Assembly: GCA_045118335.1 (NCBI GenBank)
Contig: JBGUXY010000053.1
Location: 1 to 64,000, forward strand
Length of the DNA: 64,000 nucleotides
Direction: 5' to 3'
Source: W1P20-047 sp045118335
Lineage (GTDB): Bacteria; Actinomycetota; Coriobacteriia; Coriobacteriales; Eggerthellaceae
Shown here: positions 7,364 to 14,671 of the stretch, piece by piece
Position numbering within the stretch: the stretch's first letter is position 1
Layout: the number at the start of each line of letters is the position of its first letter
Made by a program: the position numbers and the translations under genes
The notes under the pieces: model-generated
What the model saw: the letters and a program-made list of their open reading frames with translations, nothing else
What the model was told of the DNA's origin: nothing
The model's database searches: none

Positions 7364-10254
7364 GGCAGCGGTCCCGCCTCGAAGCCCAGGGCGTTTACCG
7401 TTTCGTAAAGCATTTCGGCGGGCACTTCCTTCGAGAGCTTCACGGTTGCACGGCAGCCTTCCAAATCCACATGGACCGATGCCACCCCAGGTAGCTCGGC
7501 AAGTGCTTGGCTTGCGCGTTTCACGCATTTGATGCAGTGCATGCCGTTCACGCTGAACGTCTTTTCGCCGACAATTGCGGGTTCTTGCGGGGCAGTGGGC
7601 TTAAACCCTAGCTCGGAAATGGCATTCAATACCACATGTGGGCCAATCTGCTTCGAGAAGAACACGCGTGCCGAGGCGCCATCGAGGCTTACTTCGGCGC
7701 GCTCCACGCCATCGAGCGCCTGCAGGGTTGCCGTCACGCGGCCGACGCATTTCATGCAGTGCATGCCGTCGACTCCGTATTCGCGAATGGCGATAACGGG
7801 GTCGTGGGGGATGACCGGCTGCGAGAGGTCGGGGTCGGGCTTGGGTGGTTCGAGTTTGGGTTGCGCTTCGTTCGCTTGGGCCCCCCGATCGGCATCGATG
7901 CTTGGAGCAGCTTGCGCGAAATCGATTGCGCCCCATTGCCCGGTGTCGTTGCTGTCGGTAGTGAACTTCGGCTTCCACCTGCGCAGGCGCAGCGCGTTGC
8001 TTACCACGCATACGCTTGAGCAGCTCATGGCTGCAGCGGCTATCATGGGGTTTAGGGTCATGCCCAAAGGCGCCAGCGCTCCCATGGCGACGGGGATGCA
8101 GATGGCATTGTAGAACAGCGCCCAGAACAGGTTCTGCTTGATGTTGCGCATGGTAGCACGCGAAAGCTGGATCATGGCGGGTACGTCCATGAGGTTGCTG
8201 CGAACCAAAACGGCATCGGCCGATTCGATGGCTACGTCGGTGCCGCTTCCCACGGCGATACCCACGTTGGCGCGGGCGAGGGCGGGTGCGTCGTTGATGC
8301 CGTCACCCACCATAGCCACGCTGCCGCGATTGGCAAGCTCGGCTATTTTGCGTTCCTTGTCCTGAGGCAATACATCGGCGATGACGCTGTCGGCGCCAAC
8401 TTGACGCTGGATGGCTTTTGCTGTGCGCTGGTTGTCGCCTGTGAGCATGACGGTTTCGATTCCCATGGCGGCTAGCTCTGCCAGGGCGTTTTTGCTGTCG
8501 GGTTTGGGAACGTCGGAAAGCGCGATGATTCCCAGTGGTTTTCCGTTGCGGGCGAAAAACAGCGGCGTTGCCCCTTCGGTTGCCAGTTGTTCGGCCTTGG
8601 CTTCCAGATCGCCCAGGCTTATTCCGTTATTTACCATCATGCGCGCGTTGCCAGCCAGGCATCTTTTGCCGTCGATTTCTGCACGCAGGCCCTCGCCGGG
8701 TATTTGCTCGAACAAGCGGATTTCATGTGCATCGGGGGTTTTCCCGGCATTGCCCGCGTATTCGCAGATAGCGCGCGCCAATGGGTGCTCGCTGCGGTTC
8801 TCGATGACCGTTGCCGTCTCGAGCAGCGTTTCCTCTTCTGTGCCCTCTGCGGGAAACATGCTTACGACCTGTGGTTTACCGGTTGTGATGGTGCCGGTTT
8901 TATCGAAGACGACCACCTTTAGCGCATGTGCGGTTTCCAGCGTCTCGGCGCTCTTCACCAATATGCCGTGTGTGGCGCCGCGACCTGCACCCACCATGAT
9001 GGCGGTGGGGGTAGCTAGTCCCAGCGCGCAGGGGCAGCTGATTACGAGCACGGTGATGGCGTGGTTGATGGCTTGAGCCGGTGTTCCCGCGAGCGTCCAA
9101 ATTGCAAGCGTTACCAGCGCGATGCCAATTACCGCGGGAACGAACACGCCTGCGATGCGGTCGGCAATGCGCTCGATGGGCGCCTTCGTGCTGGTTGCGT
9201 CATCCACCAGCTTGACGATCTGCGCCAATGCGGTATCGTCGCCTACGCGGGTTGCCTGCATGGTGAACCAGCCAGAGCGGTTGACGGTGGCACCGGTTAC
9301 TTCGCTGCCCGCAGTCTTGTCGACGGGGATGCTCTCGCCTGTGATGGCGGACTCATCCACGCTTCCAGCACCTTCCAAAACCACACCGTCGGTGGGCACG
9401 GTTGCGCCAGCTTTCACCGCCAACACATCGCCCTCGCGCACATCGGCGATGGGTACTTCGGTTTCGATTCCGCCACGCAGCACAACGGCGGTCTTGGGCG
9501 CTAAGTTAACGAGAGACTCCACGGCGCTCGTGGTCTTTCCCTTCGCGTGCGCCTCGAAGTACTTGCCCACGGTGATGAGCGTCAAGATCATGCCCGCACT
9601 GTCGAAATACAGGTTCATGGCGGCATGCATGGCAGCGTCGTGGTTTCCGGCTCCAAGGGCTTGGCCCATCGCGTACATTCCATAGATGCTGTAGGCCAGG
9701 GACGCTGCCGCTCCCAGCCCCACGAGCGAATCCATGTTGGGGTTGCGGTGCAGAAGCGAGGTGAAACCCTTCTGGAAATAGCTCCTGTTCAGGAAAACGA
9801 TAGGCACCACCAGCAGAAACTGGGTGAAAGCATACGCGAACAGGTTTTGCGGTTGCTCGAAGTCAATCGGCATCGGCCAATGTGCCATGTGGCCCATGGC
9901 CAGGTAGAATAGCGGCACGCAGAAGACGATGGAGGCAACGAGGCGCATGCGCATCTGCTTGGCGGCAGCTATCTTTGCCGCACTTCCGCTTTCGGCTGCG
10001 GCAGCTGCAGTCGCAGTCGTACCCGAAGTGCTTCCAGCATAGCGGGGTATAGCTCCATAGCCCGCCTTCGTTACCGCTGCGCTAATGGCTGCAATCGTTT
10101 CCGGGTTGCCGTCAAAATCAACCTCCATGCTGTTCTTCAGCAGGTTCACCACGGCTTCTTCAACGCCGTCAACGCCGTTGGCGGCTTTCGAAACGCGCGC
10201 CGAACATGCCGCGCACGTCATTCCGGTTACATCGAACGTCTGCTTCACGTTCAA
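7360..10254 (-). CDS. copA: Copper-translocating P1B-type ATPase with three metal-binding domains
   Basis: A 964-residue heavy-metal ATPase. The N-terminal HMA domain has GMTCAACSAR (residues 11-20). Motifs in order: TGES (305-308), CPC in the membrane metal site (407-409), phosphorylation motif DKTGT (451-455), SEHP (488-491) and GDGINDAP (650-657). The CPC and late Met/Ser residues indicate Cu(I) export. Unusually, two further HMA domains follow the catalytic part, with MHCMKC (831-836) and MHCIKC (905-910) after a Pro/Asp-rich linker; most CopA proteins carry their HMA domains only at the N-terminus. It lies 108 bases downstream of csoR on the same strand. Confidence 0.95.
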   Translation of the reverse strand: MNVKQTFDVTGMTCAACSARVSKAANGVDGVEEAVVNLLKNSMEVDFDGNPETIAAISAAVTKAGYGAIPRYAGSTSGTTATAAAAAESGSAAKIAAAKQMRMRLVASIVFCVPLFYLAMGHMAHWPMPIDFEQPQNLFAYAFTQFLLVVPIVFLNRSYFQKGFTSLLHRNPNMDSLVGLGAAASLAYSIYGMYAMGQALGAGNHDAAMHAAMNLYFDSAGMILTLITVGKYFEAHAKGKTTSAVESLVNLAPKTAVVLRGGIETEVPIADVREGDVLAVKAGATVPTDGVVLEGAGSVDESAITGESIPVDKTAGSEVTGATVNRSGWFTMQATRVGDDTALAQIVKLVDDATSTKAPIERIADRIAGVFVPAVIGIALVTLAIWTLAGTPAQAINHAITVLVISCPCALGLATPTAIMVGAGRGATHGILVKSAETLETAHALKVVVFDKTGTITTGKPQVVSMFPAEGTEEETLLETATVIENRSEHPLARAICEYAGNAGKTPDAHEIRLFEQIPGEGLRAEIDGKRCLAGNARMMVNNGISLGDLEAKAEQLATEGATPLFFARNGKPLGIIALSDVPKPDSKNALAELAAMGIETVMLTGDNQRTAKAIQRQVGADSVIADVLPQDKERKIAELANRGSVAMVGDGINDAPALARANVGIAVGSGTDVAIESADAVLVRSNLMDVPAMIQLSRATMRNIKQNLFWALFYNAICIPVAMGALAPLGMTLNPMIAAAAMSCSSVCVVSNALRLRRWKPKFTTDSNDTGQWGAIDFAQAAPSIDADRGAQANEAQPKLEPPKPDPDLSQPVIPHDPVIAIREYGVDGMHCMKCVGRVTATLQALDGVERAEVSLDGASARVFFSKQIGPHVVLNAISELGFKPTAPQEPAIVGEKTFSVNGMHCIKCVKRASQALAELPGVASVHVDLEGCRATVKLSKEVPAEMLYETVNALGFEAGPLP

Positions 10255-10362
10255 CCTCTTTCATGACAGATGAAACGCCAGACAGATGCGGACGTTTCTT
10301 CGTGACAGCCGAAGCCGTTATCCAGCTGTCATGGAGGGGCGGCTGCATCTGTTGCATAGCTG

Positions 10363-10692
10363 CTAGTGGGCGAATCTCTTCACCAACTGCATGACCTCGT
10401 CTATTGCTTCCGTGTTGCCTTCCTGGATCTGCTCGACCACGCAGGTTTCCAGGTGGTTTTGCATCACGATGGCGGAAATGCTGCGGATAGCGCTTTCGGC
10501 AGCAGAAAGCTGCACGAGCACGTCGCCGCAGTAGCGGTTGTCGTCGATCATGGACTTCACGCCGTTGAGCTGCCCGATGACGCGGTTCAACCGTTTTTGC
10601 AAATCGGCTTGCATCTGGCCGCTGCGGGGTGTTGTCTTGTGTCTGCACGGACATGGCGCTGTTTCGGCACGTACATCCCTTTTCTCTGGCAT
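10363..10692 (-). CDS. csoR: CsoR-family copper-sensing repressor
   Basis: A 109-residue protein. The DUF156/CsoR core begins MQADLQKRLNRVIGQLNGVKSMIDD; the Cu(I) ligands are expected in NRYCGD (Cys 55) and MQNHLETC (His 80 and Cys 84), the conserved C-H-C set. Apo-CsoR binds a G/C-tract operator and releases it on Cu(I) binding. Two matching operators and a good promoter lie just upstream (10720-10776), and copA follows downstream, so this is an autoregulated copper efflux operon. The N-terminus has an extra CPCRH segment whose role is unclear. Confidence 0.93.
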   Translation of the reverse strand: MPEKRDVRAETAPCPCRHKTTPRSGQMQADLQKRLNRVIGQLNGVKSMIDDNRYCGDVLVQLSAAESAIRSISAIVMQNHLETCVVEQIQEGNTEAIDEVMQLVKRFAH

Positions 10693-10719
10693 GCTCTAAC
10701 TCCGTTTGAGAAGCACTCA

Positions 10720-10776
10720 TACCCCCAGGGGGTATCTATTGTGATGGTATTATATACCCCCAGGGGGTAATTGCAA
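10720..10776 (-). promoter_or_regulatory. csoR-copA promoter with two CsoR operators
   Basis: On the minus strand, TTGCAA (-35, 10776-10771), a 16-base spacer and TATAAT (-10, 10754-10749) form a near-consensus promoter. The spacer is almost entirely the perfect palindrome TACCCCCAGGGGGTA (10755-10769). An identical palindrome lies at 10720-10734, in the expected 5' leader, 35 bases centre to centre. The TACC-C5-G5-GGTA form matches known CsoR operators. Binding at the spacer would block polymerase. Confidence 0.9.
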
Positions 10777-11046
10777 GCAGATTTCCCGGGTCGAATTGAG
10801 TCAAAGTCGCCGAAATGATTGAAATCACCTTAAAATATTGAGGTGAATACACCCGTTTTTTCCTGACGGGCCAAAGGGATGCGCGTATCATGCAACATGT
10901 CATTTACGACATCGCCGAAAGGTTTTGATGACGAGCTAACTTCAAATTCCCGTTCAACGCAATAACGAGGCTAACCGATGCAGGGCGGAGCCATGCCCTG
11001 AAGCATCGGAAAGGTTTCGTTGCCATTGCGCGGAAAGGAATGGAAG
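10777..11046. other. Intergenic stretch before the Sel1 gene
   Basis: About 270 bases with no credible gene. The first half is AT-rich and contains an inverted repeat TCACCT-10-AGGTGA (10825-10846) that could be an operator. Nothing else is recognised. Confidence 0.4.
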
Positions 11047-11499
11047 ATGGCTCATATCAACTGGATTCGCGAAGATAGCGCGAAGGTCCTCAAGGCCGCG
11101 AATCGCGGCAATGCGGAAGCCGCATACGAGCTGGCTTTCCGCTTCCTCACCGGAAGGGAAATTGGGTTCGACCCCGTTGCGGGGTACGACTGGGCGCTTT
11201 ACGCCGCCCGCAGGGGCCACATGAAGGCTCGCGAACTGTGTGGCTACTGCCTGGTTCGCGGCGTCGGCACAAAGGCCGACGGGAAGGAGGCCGTGCGCTG
11301 GTTCAAGGCAGCCGCCCGCCAGGGCAGCCTGGTTGCCTACTACAACCTGGGCTGCTGCTACCTGGTAGGTATCCACTTCGACCGCAGCGAGCTGGCCGCT
11401 CGCATCTGGTTCAAGGCCGCAGCCGATCGCGGCTACGAACGCGCCAAGCGGGCGCTGCAGGGCATCGACGCCCACCGCAGTGCCCATCGCGTAGCCTAG
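11047..11499 (+). CDS. Sel1-like repeat protein
   Basis: Start ATG at 11047 with AAAGGAA seven bases upstream; 150 residues. Three Sel1/TPR-like helical repeats are visible: AAYELAFRFLTG...DPVAGYDWALYAARRGH, ARELCGYCLVRGVG...KEAVRWFKAAARQGS and AYYNLGCCYLVG...ELAARIWFKAAADRGY. The family mediates protein-protein contacts. No signal peptide is present, so it is cytoplasmic. It is the first gene of a same-strand cluster with ClpP, a VirD4-like ATPase and an unknown protein, and may be an adaptor for them. Gaps within the cluster are 90-260 bases, so cotranscription is not certain. Confidence 0.82.
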   Translation: MAHINWIREDSAKVLKAANRGNAEAAYELAFRFLTGREIGFDPVAGYDWALYAARRGHMKARELCGYCLVRGVGTKADGKEAVRWFKAAARQGSLVAYYNLGCCYLVGIHFDRSELAARIWFKAAADRGYERAKRALQGIDAHRSAHRVA

Positions 11500-11510
11500 C
11501 TGCGCCTTTG

Positions 11511-11541
11511 CCGGGCGGAAGCCTTGGGGGCTCCCGCCCGG
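11511..11541 (+). other. GC-rich hairpin after the Sel1 gene
   Basis: CCGGGCGG pairs with CCGCCCGG around a short inner stem, 12 bases past the stop. There is no T-tract, so it may be a weak or factor-assisted terminator or an RNA-stabilising stem. Confidence 0.45.
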
Positions 11542-11759
11542 TTACACAGCCGAGAATGCCGATGTGTCGAAGGCGAATGTGCCAAGGGACGGGTTTGGCG
11601 TTTCCGTCTCGCGCCAAACTCTTCGCCCTCATAGCGCATGAGCGGTCGTTGCACGCTTGCCGTGCCAACCTTGGTCCCTTCGGCGGGCGGCGCATTCGGG
11701 TGGCTGAAGAAATGCAAGAACATCAAAGAAAACGCAAGCATACGAGAAAAGGAGACAGC

Positions 11760-12350
11760 GTGAACCAAACCTCGTCCCACACCCCGCGAATCCTGCGCGA
11801 GACGAGCGCTGGCATCTTCCCCTTCGACATCAAAGACGAGATGCTCGAAGACCGCGAAGTCGAGCTTGTCGGTGAAATCGACGCCAGTGTGGTGAACTCG
11901 CTTATCCAGCAGCTTCGACACCTGCAGAAAGAAGACGAGAACGGCCAGATCACGATGTTCGTCAACAGCCCGGGTGGGGAAGTTGCTAGTGGCCTTGCGC
12001 TCTATGACGTGATGCAGGCCGTGAGCTGCCCTATCCGCACGGTGTGCTTGGGCATGGCTGCCAGCATGGGTGCGCTGCTGTTCATGGCGGGCGACCGACG
12101 CGAGATGCTGCCGCATTCCCGCGTGATGATCCACGACCCGCTAAGCTACAACATCGGCGGCAGTGCTCTTTCGGTGAAGGCGTCGGCCGACAACCTCATG
12201 CGCATCCGCGAGATCACGGCAGAGGTCATCGCCAGACACTCGGGTAAGTCCACAGAGGAAGTCTTGGATCTCACCTCAAAAGACACCTACTTCGAAGCCG
12301 GGGAGGCTGTCGCGTTCGGCATAGCAGACTGCGTCATCGACCGACTCTAG
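11760..12350 (+). CDS. ClpP-family serine peptidase
   Basis: 196 residues from a GTG at 11760, preceded by AAAGGAG; the frame is open far upstream but lacks another good site. The ClpP fold is clear: FVNSPGGEVASGLALYD, the nucleophile motif GMAASMGALLFMAG, the catalytic His in SRVMIHDPLS, and an Asp candidate in LTSKDTYFEAGEAVAFGIAD. All three triad residues appear present. The N-terminus (FPFDIKDEMLEDREVELVG) resembles ClpP-like and phage-type ClpP proteases more than housekeeping ClpP. No Clp ATPase is nearby; the next gene is instead a VirD4-like ATPase. Confidence 0.88.
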   Translation: MNQTSSHTPRILRETSAGIFPFDIKDEMLEDREVELVGEIDASVVNSLIQQLRHLQKEDENGQITMFVNSPGGEVASGLALYDVMQAVSCPIRTVCLGMAASMGALLFMAGDRREMLPHSRVMIHDPLSYNIGGSALSVKASADNLMRIREITAEVIARHSGKSTEEVLDLTSKDTYFEAGEAVAFGIADCVIDRL

Positions 12351-12472
12351 ATTGCAGCGTCCAAGCGCGTAAAAGGACGCGGTGTGTCAAAGAGGCGGGG
12401 TTTAACGCGCGCGAACAGCTGCGCCAGCGGAATGAAAGCATACGAGCAAGGGAAAGCACGAAAGGAACGCAC

Positions 12473-13789
12473 ATGAGCAACGACCGCATGACCGAGGGTA
12501 GCTTCCGCATCATGGCCAAGGGCGAATACGCCTCAAACGACACCCGTGCCACGGGATTGAACAACAACGACCTGATCGTGGGTCCCACGGGTTCGGGCAA
12601 GACCCGCTATTTCGTCAAGCCCAATCTGCTGCAGATGAACGAGAGCATAGTGGTATCCGACACCAAGGGCAATCTCGTTCGCGAGGTGGGACCGGCGCTG
12701 GAGGCGCACGGTTACGAAATCGTGAGCATCGATTTCACCAACCCGTCGACGGGTACGGGGTACAACCCGCTCGACTTCATCCGCATCGATGAACGTAGCG
12801 GCAGGGTTAACGAACAAGACATGATGCGCGTGAGCGCAGTGCTGTGCCCTCCCAGCGACACCCGGGAGCCGTTCTGGGACCAGTCGGCGCTGCTGATGAT
12901 GAGCAGCCTGGTCGGTTACGTGATGGAACGTTTGGCGCATGAGGACCGAACGCTTGCCTCGGTCGTGAAACTGTCCGAGGAGCTCGAAGCTGGTGACATA
13001 ATTGGGACGCTCATGGAAGAGCTTGCCCAGAAGAATCCGCACAGCTTCGCAGCCCGCAAGTGGCGTGCTGTCGAAGCGGTGAAAGATGCCGATCGCACCT
13101 ATGCCTGCATCGTGGCGTTCGTGGCAGCAAAGCTGCAGCCCTTTTCCTTCAACGACACGATGCAGATGTTCTCCAAGCCCAACCGCATCGACATCGAGCA
13201 GATTGGCCAGCGCAAGACGGCGGTGTTTTTGACCATCAGCGATACCGACCGCTCGCTTGATGGCCTCGTGAGCTTGTTCTACACGCAGGTACTGCAAGTG
13301 CTGTGCAACTACGCGGACACGCGCTGCGAAAACAGCGCACTGCCCGTGCCGGTGCGCCTGTACCTAGATGACTTTGCCACGAACTGTCGCATCCCCGACT
13401 TCGACAAGGCTATCTCGGTTATCCGCTCGCGCAACATCGCCGTAAGCGTGGTTTTGCAGTCCATCACCCAGCTCGAGACGCTCTACAGCCATGCTGCAGC
13501 CATGACCATCGTCAACGGCTGCGATCATCTGGTGTACCTGGGTGGCCAAGATGTGGAAACGGCTAGGTTCGTGAGCGTGAAAGCCAACAAGACCGTGGAT
13601 ACCGTGCTGAACCAGCCAGTGGGCACCATCTGGCTGTTCGAACGCGGCAAGCGCGGCAAGACGGTGCAGCGCTACGACCTGAAGGAGCATCCGCTTTACG
13701 TCGAGCTGCCCGAAGCGCGGGCGAACCCGCAAAAGGCGCTTGTGGAAGGCGCCGAAAGCTTGCAGGACGAGCTTGGGGGAGCTGCCTAG
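12473..13789 (+). CDS. VirD4/TraG-like ATPase, soluble form
   Basis: A 438-residue protein with AAGGAACGCAC before the ATG. Walker A is GPTGSGKT (residues 37-44), followed by the VirD4-typical VVSDTKGNLVREVG and the Walker B region LYLDDFATNCRIP (about 296-308). SVVLQSITQLETLY is the usual sensor segment, and GCDHLVYLGGQDVETARFVS matches the family C-terminus. Coupling proteins normally have N-terminal membrane helices; here Walker A begins at residue 37 and there are none. No relaxase, VirB4 or mating-pore gene is in the window. Its neighbours are a ClpP peptidase and an uncharacterised protein. Confidence 0.85.
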   Translation: MSNDRMTEGSFRIMAKGEYASNDTRATGLNNNDLIVGPTGSGKTRYFVKPNLLQMNESIVVSDTKGNLVREVGPALEAHGYEIVSIDFTNPSTGTGYNPLDFIRIDERSGRVNEQDMMRVSAVLCPPSDTREPFWDQSALLMMSSLVGYVMERLAHEDRTLASVVKLSEELEAGDIIGTLMEELAQKNPHSFAARKWRAVEAVKDADRTYACIVAFVAAKLQPFSFNDTMQMFSKPNRIDIEQIGQRKTAVFLTISDTDRSLDGLVSLFYTQVLQVLCNYADTRCENSALPVPVRLYLDDFATNCRIPDFDKAISVIRSRNIAVSVVLQSITQLETLYSHAAAMTIVNGCDHLVYLGGQDVETARFVSVKANKTVDTVLNQPVGTIWLFERGKRGKTVQRYDLKEHPLYVELPEARANPQKALVEGAESLQDELGGAA

Positions 13790-13879
13790 CTGCGAAACCT
13801 GCATGCGTAACAACCTGCTGGCCGTGTGGCGGTCGAGCTGCACGGCTTCTATGACGATGAACCGTTTGAAAGGAACGAT

Positions 13880-14506
13880 ATGGCGAACAAGGCCCCCAGC
13901 TCGGCGGGTATAAACGTCGAGGAGATGCTAAGGTCGATGGGCTTGGACCCGGTAGAAGTGACGGACGAGAACGAAGGCGCGCTCCTGGTGCACGATGAGG
14001 CAGACTCGGCGCAAGCGTCCAAGGAAGCGGGCAAGTCGCTCGACGAAATTCTCGAGCAAGCACGCTTTGAGGCAGCCGTCGGCATGACCAACCCGAAGCG
14101 TGCAGGTGGAACGCCCGCCCTGCTGCCGCGCAACGTTCTGTTCGACGAGAGGTCGAAGGAGATGGCCGAGCTCATCGAAATCCTGGCCCGCTTCGCCCCT
14201 CTAAGTGGGCGAGCCCGTGGTTACGGCTTCCTGAATGTTTTAAACATCGTGGCCAGCAAGGTCGACGCAGGCGAACTCGACGACCTGGCCATCAGGGAAT
14301 ACAACCAAATCGTCAGGGACGGAAACGAGCTAGGCAAGCTGTGGGAGGGGGAAGCGGTCGTGCAGGGCTTTCCGCTTGTGCGCAACGCGATGTTCTACAT
14401 CATGCTCAACGATTTGGATCTATTCGAGACTGTATACCTTCGCACGTTGGAATGGCTGGAGGCTTGCGCTCGGCACCTCGAGGAATCCGGCGTTTCCTTG
14501 AAGTAA
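13880..14506 (+). CDS. Protein of unknown function, fourth gene of the ClpP/VirD4 cluster
   Basis: Start ATG at 13880 behind AAAGGAACGAT; 208 residues. No family is recognised. The first 90 residues are acidic and probably flexible (NVEEMLRSMGLDPVEV, LLVHDEADSAQ). The rest is helical with no membrane span and no Cys-rich motif; FAPLSGRARGYGFLNVLNIVASKV and NAMFYIMLNDLDLFETVYLRT are the most conserved-looking parts. It starts 90 bases after the ATPase, suggesting a shared function, for example an adaptor or substrate. Confidence 0.7.
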   Translation: MANKAPSSAGINVEEMLRSMGLDPVEVTDENEGALLVHDEADSAQASKEAGKSLDEILEQARFEAAVGMTNPKRAGGTPALLPRNVLFDERSKEMAELIEILARFAPLSGRARGYGFLNVLNIVASKVDAGELDDLAIREYNQIVRDGNELGKLWEGEAVVQGFPLVRNAMFYIMLNDLDLFETVYLRTLEWLEACARHLEESGVSLK

Positions 14507-14585
14507 CCTAAGCGAAGCGGGTAAGTGAGTGTGGCGCCCATGACACCTTTAGGGGTGCATGACGTGCGCGGGGGCAAAATGTGGG

Positions 14586-14615
14586 TTGTTCACGAGAAGT
14601 TGCGCAACGTAAAAT
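14586..14615 (+). promoter_or_regulatory. Possible promoter of the helicase-dNTPase pair
   Basis: TTGTTC (14586-14591), 18 bases, then TAAAAT (14610-14615), 57 bases before the helicase start. The match is moderate, and TTCACG with a shorter spacer overlaps it. Confidence 0.4.
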
Positions 14616-14671
14616 GGTGTTCAATGGCAAAATGAAAGATGACACGAGTCTTTCTGCGCGAAGGATGAACG

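Noticed and set aside
12473..13789. Active conjugative element around the VirD4-like gene
   Set aside because: No relaxase, VirB4, mating-pore, integrase or att sites in the window; the ATPase lacks membrane anchors.
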